In this document: piece after piece, positions 22,451 to 32,759 of the stretch
Layout of the letters: the number at the start of each line of letters is the position of its first letter
Position numbering within the stretch: the first letter of the stretch is position 1
Source: Amblyomma americanum
Lineage: Eukaryota > Arthropoda > Arachnida > Ixodida > Ixodidae
Length of the DNA stretch: 64,000 nt
Direction of reading: 5' to 3'
NCBI RefSeq assembly: GCF_052857255.1
Contig: NC_135506.1
Span: forward strand, 76,341,056 to 76,405,055
Notes under the pieces: model-generated
What the model was told of the DNA's origin: nothing
Seen by the model: the letters and a program-made list of their open reading frames with translations, nothing else
Databases searched by the model: none
Position numbers and translations under genes: made by a program

Positions 22451-23724
22451 GTGTCGTTTTTCAATAGTGTGCTTTTTATTAACTGTCATGGAGATAAGAA
22501 ATGTATGCTAACTTTGAAACAGAATATCTGTCATTAGATTCTTCCTCAGCCTAGAGACATTGGTCATAGTCAATGTATGCTTTGGCATCTGACTTAAGGC
22601 CAAGTTCGAAGGTCACTTCATTGTCCTATATACATACAGACTGAAATTCGAGTTTTGCATTGAGGAGAGCTATCACTCTAAAAAATTCAGGTCATAAGAA
22701 GTAAAGACAGTGGTCGAAGTAAGGAGCAGTGAAACACAGACATCGTTGCATTTCATATATTGCACACCAACATCAACCAACCAAACAGTAAGCTGTATGT
22801 AACTATGACATTATCTTTTTGTCTATGTATGAAAGCTTTGGCATGCAAAGAAGCTAAGTCATTTAATGACAGAAAATCCTAAGCATGGTTATGATACTGC
22901 CCAATGTGAAATATGAACGCAGCTGTGTAGGTTTCTCAGATTTGTAAGGTCATAATTTTGCTTTGCTGGGTCATTGGCTGGTCTGGTGGCGATATTTGTT
23001 CGATAGTAGTATTAGTTGATGAAGGTGACAGGGTGTGAGAATACATATATTAATTAGTCCGGTAGCAGTATCAGTTGTAGAAGACGACGAAGTGCAATGT
23101 GCAGTGCAAGCTCGGTTACACCGACGGCGACGACGTGGCTCAACTCATGAACGGGCGATTGAGAGCTGCGCTCTACAAGACCACATAAATGTTGTGCCTT
23201 GCAGTTTCTGAGTGTGCAATGAGAGCCTATTCTGTTACTTAAAGCTTGTGATTTTTTTCCGCAGTGTTTATTTGTTGGATAGTGTACCAGCTTTTTGCAT
23301 CGCCTTGCAACAGCCATACGGCGGGCATCAAATGCAGGCCACTGCAGCTGTTCATGTTTTTAGAGCACGGAGATTTGTCAAAACAAAGTAAGGGCAGTAC
23401 AAGAGCAGAAAATGTGCTTGTCTTCACTCTTTGATGCCTGTTATCTTTTTTCTGCAAAATTTGGAAGCCTTCAAACTCACCAAGTTCTTCATATTAATTC
23501 TGTGTTTCATAAGGCTATAATCGTAGAAACAAATTGAAAGAAGAAAAGCAAAAAAACAAGAATTGTTGAATTGCTTTGATGACTTGATGATCTAAAGTAT
23601 GAAGATAATGCTTTGTATAAAGATAGTAACTATACTGGATATCCTGAACCTAAAGCAGGTTCAATTCCCACTGCGCTTTCACTGCTCACACTATTCAAAC
23701 AGCTTACCCAGGTGAAAATTTGTT
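22451..23724. other. Gene-free stretch with a small GC-rich island
   Basis: Most is AT-rich and unremarkable. At 23058-23188 there is a locally GC-rich block with a possible acceptor ending at 23104 and an open frame to a TAA at 23186-23188. It is too short to call as an exon (see findings). Confidence 0.35.
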
Positions 23725-24240
23725 AATGGGCATCTACTGGATTTTGTAGGAATCAGAAGGAAATCTACTGGTTGTACTGGTTCCAGTATGGTGCTAACTG
23801 GTTTTCTGGTGTTCCACTGGTTGTTGTACTGGTTCTAGTAGGGTGCTTACTGGTTTTCTGCTGGTGCCAGTAGGTAACCTGATGGTTTTCTGCTGGTTGT
23901 ACTGGTCCCAGCAGAGCGCTTATTGGTTTTTGTTGATTGCACCAGTTCTAGGAAGTTATTTTTTTGCTGTTCTGTTTGGAACACTGTCCTCTTTGTTTGA
24001 GGTGTAATAGTATTCTTCAACTAACAAAATCTTGCAGCTAAATTGCTTTGACTAAGTGCTAAACATTGAATAAATAGTTCCAGATTTAATGAGAGTTAAA
24101 TTTGCTGGTAGTTCCCTCTGGGATCATACTATTTCCAGTAGTACTGGGATATTAACACATTCTCAGCACCTACTGGAACCAGCAGGTGATGGAACCAGTA
24201 GGTGATGGAACTGCAGTAAATGCTGGAACCATTATTTTTC
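23725..24240. repeat. Foldback-like minisatellite of ACTGG/CCAGT units
   Basis: The left arm (23725-23960) is an imperfect tandem array rich in ACTGGTTGTACTGGTTCCAGT-type words with an irregular period near 60 bp. The right arm (24120-24240) carries the opposite-strand version (CACCTACTGGAACCAGCAGG, then GTGATGGAACCAGTAGG repeated). The outer edges also look inverted: GAAAATTTGTTAATGG on the left and, reverse-complemented, GAAAAATAATGG on the right. The middle (23965-24110) is AT-rich and unique. This architecture suggests a foldback transposon or an inverted minisatellite. There is no coding content. Confidence 0.6.
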
Positions 24241-24597
24241 AATGTAGCATTGAAACATTTCATTTAGTTCTGCTTGGACAAAGCATTTGTACAAGGTCCT
24301 TACAAGTTCTAATTCTTTCTGAAACGTTAAAAACTACTGTTAACGGGAGACGCAGGTCTTGAAATGATAAAAAACAATGAAAATTCGATTTTTAAAAATG
24401 GCATATTCTAGATCTATACAAGTACTTTGTGGGTGGTATAGTGCTGAAACAGATAAAAGCACAAAATAAAGAGATACCACAGAGGAGCGCTGTGGTGTCA
24501 CCCAGCTAGACCCAACTCGCCCAGCTATCCATCCTTCTAAAGTACATGCCTAAACAGTTTCAATGCATAATTCAACCTCCAATTATTCTCAATATTT

Positions 24598-25712
24598 ATG
24601 TGTTGTTTTGAGTTTTATGGCACATTGGCAGCTAAGGCCATCATGCACCAAGCTCAATGTACAGATTAAGTTTTTTGTAGAATGTTTAGAAGTGTGAAAG
24701 ATCATCGATGGTGTAGATGGTCTAAGGATAGTACTGCCTAGTAATTACAGAGGAAAAGAAATTTGGGAATGGCTAGTGGTAAAAACCTTAGAGAGCTCAG
24801 TTAGCCTCAGCAGCTATCCTTGGCTCGGCAGGAATCCTGAGGCTCCTAATCAATCAAAAACCTCAGCCTTCTTCTCAGGGATGAGAAAGTGGCTGAGGTG
24901 TATCATGTATGCAGTAAAGCAAACCAGTGGTTCAAAACTGAGTTTTTCAAGCACGCCTGCTTCTTTTAGAAAAGGTAAAAACAGAGGGTATGAACAATGG
25001 CATTATCATCCAAGAGCAGTGTTGGATGAAAAGCAATGAATTCATTATAAAATTGAGTAATGTACTTTTTTCTTACTTTTTCCAGTTTCACACAAGAAAA
25101 TAAAATGTCGTTAACCATAAGACCATTTCTGCATTCTTCGCAAACAGGTTTGTCTTGTTTTGTTAGCAGGAAGCTGTGAATATGATGCATGTGGCCTATT
25201 CAAAGAGGACATAAAATCACTTCCTTGAAACATTCCTGGTGCACACGTGAGTTAAATTCACCTAGAACTGGCTTTTTCAAGTGTGGTTTATTATTCACTT
25301 CGCTTTTCCGAGCTGACTGCCATTTTTCCTTAATTTCCATTGTACTAATTTTATGCAATCATTAAAGGCTATGTTTACATCTTTATTTCCTTTCCATGAG
25401 TATCAGCAGTGCACAACTCTGGTCTCTCGTTGCCTTTTATTCCGACATGACTCGGGACCCAGCAGTTTTATGTTTCGTCCTCGAGCTGTGGCTGTTACTG
25501 TTTTGTATGATGTCACGAAGTATAGGAGTGACTACGTTTTTAGAGTGGAGAGCTGTAAGTATGCTTAAGGAGTCTGTGTAAATAACACTGTTTTTTAGGT
25601 TCTCGTTTACTATTTTTTCTGTGGTCACACAGACTGTGTAACATTCTGCAGTGAAGATGGATGTGCAATGTGGAAGTCCTACTGTGTCCTCTGATTTCAC
25701 TCGCACCATGCA
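24598..25712 (-). mobile_element. LINE remnant with RNase H domain and 3' UTR
   Basis: Read on the minus strand, 25709-25437 encodes an RNase H piece with TSIFTAECYTV (catalytic Glu region) and VIYTDSLSILTAL (catalytic Asp region). After a frame change, 25430-25200 gives a WQS-type linker, and 25190-24966 gives HIHSFLLTKQDKPVCEEC, the Zn-binding C-terminal signature (HSFLL, CxxC) common after RNase H in I/R1-group LINEs. The 3' UTR follows to about 24598 (GTGCCATAAAACTCAAAAC). The reverse transcriptase and endonuclease parts are gone. Frameshifts and stops make it a fossil. Confidence 0.75.
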
Positions 25713-25935
25713 GTTTGCTCTTTAATTGGCAGCCATGTCACTGTGCAACTGATGCCAAGTGCCCATTCTTGTGTACATGTGTTGTAAGATTGTGCTACCA
25801 AAAAAATTAGGTGCGGTTTAACTACTGCTGAACCTGGTTAGAGAGCGAAAGCTGTAGTGTATCAGGCAAGCAGACGTGGCTTGGAGTCTGTAACATTGAG
25901 TGCGTTCTGCACACTGGATAGGCAGCGTGCCCATC

Positions 25936-26050
25936 GTGGCAGCGGCTCAGTGGTTAAGGTGCTCGTCTACTGAGCCGGAGCACCTGGGTTCGAACCCGGC
26001 CGCGGCGGCCACGTTTCTATGGAGGCGAAGCGCAACTGAGGGCACTTAAG
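25936..26050 (+). repeat. SINE head with intact RNA polymerase III boxes
   Basis: GTGGCAGCGGCTCAGTGGTTA corresponds to the tRNA-like A-box region, and GGGTTCGAACCCGG at 25986-25999 is a perfect B box with paired flanks, as in a tRNA T arm. The body begins (TTTCTATGGAGGCGAAG) but is lost after about 26050. This is the best-preserved promoter among the SINE copies. It is not a tRNA gene: no acceptor stem closes around it. Confidence 0.8.
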
Positions 26051-29000
26051 TCTGCTTACATGGAGGAATGTGAAGGCATGTGTTTTGAAGGAAGGAAACA
26101 TTTTTGACGAAAGAAAAGGCCGCATTAGCTCTCAGATCTCATCTCGGTTACACCTCAACCTTGTGAAAGCATGACCTCTGGCTCAAATTTAACGGTCAAA
26201 TTTAGCGACACGTGAGGAGTGGCTACACTACCTAGCGTAGTGAAGCTTTTGGTGCAAAAGGCAGCCAGTTGCATAGATGCAGCTTTCACTTTCAACCAGC
26301 TTTTCTTCAACTGCTCGAGACTGTTCTCAGGCTTAACCCTTTGAAACACCATTTTTTGTTTCGTTGAAGAGATACATTTCCCTGCCTAAATAGTGTATTC
26401 AGGCATTAAACAAGATCATTTGTTAGTTTTCAGCGCTAAATACTAGTAGTTATTTTACTCCAGGGATGTGCAAAATTTCATAAAGTGTCATAATTGATGG
26501 AAATAGTGCCATAAAAATGCTGTGACCTATCAAGTAAACACCCGAAGGATTGTGGCAATAATTTCTATTTCAAGTGTGCACATCATGCTTGAAATTGGAA
26601 AAAAAAAATTATCTTACTATTGGCGGCAAAATATGTCTTCACAAAAATGGCGGATGATGTGCTACCGTGCTCACTGTTTCACGAAACTGTATTTACTGCA
26701 TTCCCTATTATGCACAAAAACCACCCTATTTACCACGTGAAAGATGCAAAATTCATCTGAAATAAAGAAATTACTGCTAGGTGGAATCACTCTCAAGAAA
26801 AGCTGCAGGTTTGCTTTGTACACAATTGTGTACATAGCGTGTCAAAAGGTTAAGCACAGTCTCTGGATTCATCCACACTTGAGTAACAAGGCACATTTGT
26901 ATTTTGCATTTACATGTCCTAACCAGTGTTCAGTCAACTTCAATCGTTTTGAAAATATTTTTGTCATCATTATTTGCACATTTAACACATCCTTGCTTCC
27001 AGGTCACGCACTTTTCAATAAGCATGAAATTTTAACCAAAACTGTCCACCAAATTGGCAAACACTTCTGCATTCATTAGGCTATTTCTTGGCAGAAGCCA
27101 CACTACTTATATGGGCTTTTGAGACAATGAGCTGCATCTGGTCACCTTGATATCTCAAAAGCTTCCGAGTGGCATAGGACATGGCATCAAAGCATGCTCT
27201 CTGCAAGCTGCCTATAAGCCAAGCTGCAATATTTTGCACAAAGTGGCATAAAAAGAAATAAGATGCCTTTATATCAATTGTGAAACACACAGCCTTGACA
27301 GTCTGTCTACAAGGTTTTTGGTCTTCACAAAAAATTTTATTGAACCAGCTTCACCATGAAATATTGAGCCCTTGAAAGTGGCAAGGTCCTTTCTGCCACC
27401 AAACTAAAGTTCTGCAGCACTTATGATGTCTGAAGCAATTATGCTGCTCTCTTTAGTTTTTCGTGCTATTAGATGCAAGCACAAATCAAGTTAGGTAATA
27501 AATCAACAACTGTTGACTAAAACAAGTGGTGCACCTTTCACTTGAAACGCTGCTACACATATACCCGTGTACACTCACAGTGCACACAAGGCCAGGAATA
27601 ACTACACATACAATGCATGTATGATGGTGAACCTATAACACCAACATAAAGACAGGCAGCTGTTACACTGAACACTGCAGCAAAGAAAACAAGAAGGGGG
27701 CAGATTCAGAATGCTTTGGTTACAAACCATATATTTAAATGTACACACTGTGCACCAAATGCACACATTAACCAACAATCACAAGTTTCATGTCATAGTC
27801 CTGTTACAACATACCAGATGTGGTCAACTTGACTAGAAAAAAACTTGCAAGGTAAAGTAGCTGAAGGTCTCCAAGTCGTACTGCTGACAATTTTGTTAGC
27901 CTAAGCTGTTGTATAGCACAGTGGTTTAAAAAAGGTTTTATGAAGATAAACAGGAAAAAACGATTAAGCTTCTGCACATATGGGAGAGATGTGGCACTTT
28001 GAATCTATAAGAAATGGTATTACATAATAAATCAATCTTGGCACCTACCGTAAATTCTGCCTTCTATATCACTAGTTTGTTTGCTTTCAAACTTCCTGAA
28101 TAGATCACATATGGAGGTCTGCTTTGGACAGTAATGCTTTCAAAATGTGTACAAGATTGATTCACATAGCAAGAAATGGAAAACTATTGTTGTTGGCAAG
28201 GTCTGGCAGCTGCTTGTACCGACAGTGCCCCTAGTCTTCGCAGCTTCTGTTCCCCACCCCGAACTCTGCAAAAACCAGTTCACTCGGCTGGCTGAGCTTC
28301 CCAATTCTGCCACACAAGGCAGGCAAGTACCATACAAAATGCTTTATGATACAAAGTAGGCCTTGAAAATGAATGTGAAATTCAAGCACAAACAAGCTAG
28401 TAGTACAAAAGAAAACTTCTGATAGCTATCAAGATAAATATGCAGGTTACTGTACAATTCAACATTTGAAACATACAAAGGAATTGTGTAGCTTTAAAAT
28501 GCAAAGAGGCACAGTGCTATGAAGACATATGAAAGAGTGCACTTGCTGCAGAAAATTAAAGAGGAAAAGAGGAGTAAGTTAACTAACAAAAGGAGCTGTG
28601 GCACAACAAACTACAAAACTTCTATACATACGGACAACAAATGTATAGACAATGAGCACTAAAACATAAAGCAAAAAAGTGTTATATAATTACAAGGATG
28701 AGAGTAAACACAGAGTGAAGGTCCAAACAGAGGACCAAACTAAAGGATGCATTTTCTTCATGCACGTATGTGTGAAAAAAGCCACTTCACATATAAAAAA
28801 GGCCGAAACAATGCTATATAAAACAAACAATGTGCAACACGTCATCCCGTCACACATAACTGAACTATAAAGCATCAAAACAATGACTGTATTTGTGCAC
28901 AACAGGCCACAAAAAAATGCTTCACTAAATATTTACCGTGATAAAAAGTGCTAACTTTGCACCATAATAAAATGTCCACAAAAAGTGGTCACGCTATCTT

Positions 29001-29253
29001 TGCTGTGCTAAAAAAATGCATGAAATCTTCCCAACAATAAAAAAGAAAGAGCAGCAATTAAGTGACAAAGCATTGCACATAATCTCCACTACTACACAAA
29101 ATGTGCATGCCTTGCAAGATCTTCACTGTAATTTTCCTTCCATAGATACATTACACATCTGCAAAAGGCACACCTGGAACACTGATGTAGGAGCACCCTG
29201 TACAAATTACATGATTTGCCTCCAGTGTAAATGTTTAATTCCTCATTCTTAGT
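26051..29253. other. Gene-free stretch, distal part probably 3' UTR of the minus-strand zinc-finger gene
   Basis: No domain-bearing frame is present; the 111-codon plus frame at 26744-27079 has no recognisable features. For the zinc-finger gene on the minus strand, whose tail stops at 29254, candidate poly(A) signals appear as TTTATT on the plus strand, for example near 27336. The 3' UTR could thus be up to about 1.9 kb. The region is A-rich on the plus strand from 28.3 to 29.1 kb. Confidence 0.35.
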
Positions 29254-30572
29254 CTAGCTCTGGGACAAAAGTACTGTGTGCTGAAGAGCTGTAGTAGACT
29301 GCACTTCAAATACCTCTTGCAGTACAAGTACAGTGTCACCACCAGGATCCGCTTTAATGGTGGGCAGTGATGAGCCAATTTCAATCTCCACTACATTGTC
29401 TGGCACAATGCACAACACTGCATCAGGGTCTGGCCTGCACTTGCTGATCTCGTCAGCCTCAATTTCTTCCACTGCTATCTGGCAATGTGCATCGACGCCC
29501 AAGCTTGACGACACACTGCAATACTACAGTACCTTCCCCATCTTGAGTGCAACCATTTTCAGCTGTACAAGAATCTTCACTGCTTTTACAAACACTTATG
29601 CTGTTAAAACCTTGGCTTACTGGCATATAACTGCACCCTGAGCTGCTTTGCAGAACACTAGACTCAGAGAAATGGTCATACTCATCCTGTGTTGTAGCTC
29701 GGCTACATGTGTCGGGCTCTAAATTGTACCCTGCAACCTCAATGCCACAAACTTTCAGCTCAAAATTATTGGCCAAGTTTGATACAGCTGCTTCTTTTAG
29801 ACCAACACATGGGCTGTCATCGGGAAATGTTGCTACTGGATGATCCTGTGAATTAATTCTTGAGCACATAGGTTTGCTCTCTTCAAATTTCTTTACTTGG
29901 CACGAAGTATCGCTTTCAGTAGTTACACCTGTTTCTATTACTGCTGTAAGGCTTTTATCAGTAACCAAAGACGAAGTTGCTAGACCATCAGGAACATCTG
30001 CTGTCATATGTTCACTTTCACACTCTACACTGTGCAGAAATATGTCCTTGCACTTTGCAGAGAGTTCACATCAGATGCTTCAGTGATATCCAAAAATTCA
30101 GTGTGCTCAGCATGCTTATTGGGAGCTTTCAAATTTGGATCAGGATCTGCTGCTAGGGCTTCAGACTCTACTGAATCCTCCTCCACAGTTTTACATTCAA
30201 CTTCATCAGCAACATCTGGATCTTCACTCAGTGTCTCAAAGTACACATCCTTTTCATCTTCCAAATCTTGGTATTCTATGGAATCTTGGCTTGTACATTT
30301 TATTCATCCACTATATTCCATGGAATCAGGATTGAAAACACGAGTGAACAAATCCTGTGCACTCTCCCCATCATCTTTAAAGTCAGTTTCACCTTCAGAC
30401 TTGTGTTCTGCTTGTGCAACTTGTCTTCCAACCTCATTCGTGTTTGGTGCCATCTAAAACTACAATATTGACTACTTGTGTCTTGCAACCAGGAGGCATT
30501 TCTTTTTCATCGTTGAGCACAACATTGCTCATCAACTCCTCGAGCGTTTCCTTGCTTGCTAGAACCAAATCA
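29254..30572 (-). pseudogene. Broken acidic C-terminal tail of the zinc-finger protein
   Basis: Beyond the stop at 30570 the sequence keeps protein-like character (Asp/Glu/Ser/Thr-rich, few rare residues), but in different frames. The frame changes between about 30595 and 30572 and again near 30437-30450, meets a TGA at 30304-30306 and continues in the same frame, changes near 30040-30060, and changes again near 29515-29525. It ends with a frame whose last part is rich in hydrophobic-acidic segments (VLQEVFEVQ) and stops at 29254. Together the pieces would add over 400 residues. The breaks are single-base in nature and not in long homopolymers. Either the locus is decaying from its 3' end, or the assembly has local indel errors. 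The intact finger block upstream favours errors or tail-specific relaxation. Confidence 0.65.
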
Positions 30573-32375
30573 TGTCTCACGCTTGACAGGCTTCAAAACT
30601 GCAGGCTTGAGATCTTTATTCAATTGTAGCTGAGGTGTGCTGGATGCCGTTGAAGCTGAACATGATCCAGAGGAGGCTGGTGTGGAAGCAGGGCTCAATA
30701 TTGTGTCATCCTCACTGGTATCAAGTTTAGGGAAATACTTTTCATCACCAAGATCTCGAAACACCAGTGTCCTGGTTCCATCACTGGCAGTACTCCAAAT
30801 CTCGAACGAATCGTATTTCATAAAAGCCTGAGGCTTGTAGCGATGCATTGGCTGAAAATGACACCTTGTATGGTCTCGTATAGTTGACATGTGTGTTGAC
30901 CGGTAATCGCAAAAAGTACAGCACAGTCCTTCTGAAGTACCGTGGTGCTGAACATGGTTCACAACAGTCTCACGCCGATGGAATGCGTACGGGCATTTGC
31001 TGCAGATGTACACACGCTTTTCTTCAACAACTGCTGGTGTGGCAGCAGTTGGTGTACTGTCTAACAAAGGCACAGCAGTACTTGGCTCAGGGCCATTTTC
31101 AGGTGGCTGAGGAGAGCTTGTAACTGTAAGTGGTGCAGGAGGCTCTACTTTCGGCTGCTTCAACTCGGGCACAAGGACTTCATGGAGCTTACGATGCTTG
31201 GTGAGATTTACTGCAAACTTGACAGAGTAGTCACAGTGTGAGCAACGAAATCGTTCATTGCGTCCATGAAGGGTAAGGTGACTTTCAAAGCGACTGTACC
31301 TTGAAAATGATGCAGGACATTTGTCGCAGCGAAACATCTTGGGCAGTTGTTTCTGCTTCAGTGCACCTCGGTAGTGAAGGTGCATGTGTGTGCTCAGATT
31401 GGCTGCACTGTTGGCTGCATAGTTGCAGAAGTGGCAGGCATAGACCCCTGCGCTACCATGCAGACTTAGGTGATACTTCAGCGTTGTTGATTTCTGAAAA
31501 GCTGCAGGGCAGCGAATGCAGCGGTGCAACTGGACTCCCATGCTCCGAGAGCCAGCATCCACAAAGGCACTAGTCTCGGCTTTCTCCAGAAGTAACATCT
31601 GATCAGCAGCAGCTGGAGCTGCAGGAGGGGTGGCGGACTCTGGCTGCTGGCTGCGAATCTCAGCTAATGTAGAGCCATTCTGGCGTTCTGCATATTCTGG
31701 TGTATGGACAAGAAGGTGCTTGTGCAGATGACCCTTGTGTCTGGCTCTGTAGTCACAATGGTGACATGGATACGGATGAGCAGAATTGTGGTACGCCTTA
31801 TGCGTGTCCAAGTCGTAGGGACTTTTGAACATGGCAGGGCATTTGTCACAAAGGTAGCTGAATATCTTCTTGCATGATGGTGACTTCAGCTTGTCCTTTA
31901 ATGCCGAGATCTCAGACTTTTGTGCAACTACAGCTGCTGACTCAGGTACTCTCTTTTTGGCAACTGCTGGCCTGGAAGTCAGTGCATTGAGATTTTCACA
32001 AAGTGTCTTCATACGGTTCAAGTCCAGCGATCGGTAATCTGCTTTGTGAAGCTTCATGTGGCTGGTGAGAACGCCAGTGTTGCTGCATCGGTAGCTACAA
32101 AGAACACACTGGAATTTAGCCCCCTTCGAAGCCCCCTTTGAAGTATGGCGCTTGAGGTGGCGATCCATGTTCCATTTGTAGCCGGTCTGGAAGTTGCAGA
32201 ATTGACATTTGATTTTTGGTAAACTGTGAAAACGCATATGGCGAGTGTAACGACCTTTTTCGTGGCACACATAGCTACACTGCTGGCAACGATAGAAGCG
32301 CTGCTTCAGATGCACTGTCTTTTCATGTTCTTCCACATGAATTGTGCTCTTTGCATGGAAGTTACAGCTAGACAT
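30570..32375 (-). CDS. Multi-finger C2H2 transcription factor (REST/Charlatan-like architecture)
   Basis: One uninterrupted frame encodes 11 C2H2 fingers. Counted from the upstream in-frame ATG at 32447, they lie at about residues 54-74, 81-101, 114-134, 200-220, 228-248, 310-330, 338-358, 374-394, 402-422, 482-502 and 510-530. Fingers come in pairs separated by Ala/Pro-rich linkers, a layout seen in REST-like and Hunchback-like repressors rather than in tandem TGEKP arrays. The start is taken at 32375 because CACC precedes that ATG and the first real finger lies about 30 residues later; 32447 is the alternative. After the fingers comes a Ser/Thr-rich segment and KPVKRET before the stop at 30570. 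Coding continues in other frames (separate entry), so this product may be truncated. Expected role: DNA-binding nuclear regulator. The orthologue is not identified. Confidence 0.85.
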   Translation of the reverse strand: MSSCNFHAKSTIHVEEHEKTVHLKQRFYRCQQCSYVCHEKGRYTRHMRFHSLPKIKCQFCNFQTGYKWNMDRHLKRHTSKGASKGAKFQCVLCSYRCSNTGVLTSHMKLHKADYRSLDLNRMKTLCENLNALTSRPAVAKKRVPESAAVVAQKSEISALKDKLKSPSCKKIFSYLCDKCPAMFKSPYDLDTHKAYHNSAHPYPCHHCDYRARHKGHLHKHLLVHTPEYAERQNGSTLAEIRSQQPESATPPAAPAAADQMLLLEKAETSAFVDAGSRSMGVQLHRCIRCPAAFQKSTTLKYHLSLHGSAGVYACHFCNYAANSAANLSTHMHLHYRGALKQKQLPKMFRCDKCPASFSRYSRFESHLTLHGRNERFRCSHCDYSVKFAVNLTKHRKLHEVLVPELKQPKVEPPAPLTVTSSPQPPENGPEPSTAVPLLDSTPTAATPAVVEEKRVYICSKCPYAFHRRETVVNHVQHHGTSEGLCCTFCDYRSTHMSTIRDHTRCHFQPMHRYKPQAFMKYDSFEIWSTASDGTRTLVFRDLGDEKYFPKLDTSEDDTILSPASTPASSGSCSASTASSTPQLQLNKDLKPAVLKPVKRET

Positions 32376-32620
32376 GGTGTGGAATCCAGGCTTCGTGTCG
32401 CTTGCTGTCCTGTCTCCAACCACCGCAACGTGGGACAAAGCGGTCAACTTTACTGTTGGCGCAGCCGGGCTTGCACTTCACGATACAACAGCCAGCAAGG
32501 TGTGTTCTGTAACCCTGTAAGGACGCCAGGTACATCAGGCACAAGTCAACCACTTCCAGTGTAAAGACTCACAGCTTATCTCAAGATGAACTCAATGATC
32601 CAGCAAGTCTTGCATTTGGG
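32376..32620 (-). other. 5' UTR part of the zinc-finger exon, with splice acceptor
   Basis: On the minus strand a pyrimidine tract ending CTTATTGCAG stops at 32621, defining an exon start at 32620. The next bases contain stops in every frame relevant to the finger ORF (for example an upstream ATG that terminates within eight codons), so this part is non-coding leader. The gene therefore has at least one untranslated exon further upstream, plausibly in the CpG-rich block at 32.8-34.7 kb. Confidence 0.65.
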
Positions 32621-32759
32621 CTGCAATAAGAGAAGAAAAAAAGGGGGTGGGGTGAGGGGAGAATAAATAAAATGCAGTTCATTAAGTTCAGTCAGACAGC
32701 AACATTCGCGAATGGTGAAGGCATCCATGCACGGCTCGAAATATCCTACAGCAGGTCAC

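Noticed and set aside
25936..26050. True tRNA gene
   Set aside because: The A and B boxes are good but no acceptor stem or anticodon arm closes, and SINE body follows.
26744..27079. 111-codon plus frame
   Set aside because: No domain, no splice context, ordinary AT-rich composition.
30304..30306. TGA as selenocysteine or read-through codon
   Set aside because: Four nearby frame changes need other explanations, so a single recoding event does not rescue the protein; no SECIS-like structure was recognised.
32368..32553. Cys-rich 61-codon minus frame resembling a THAP start
   Set aside because: It overlaps the 5' UTR and the true finger frame; Cys spacing does not fit THAP and it stops at once.
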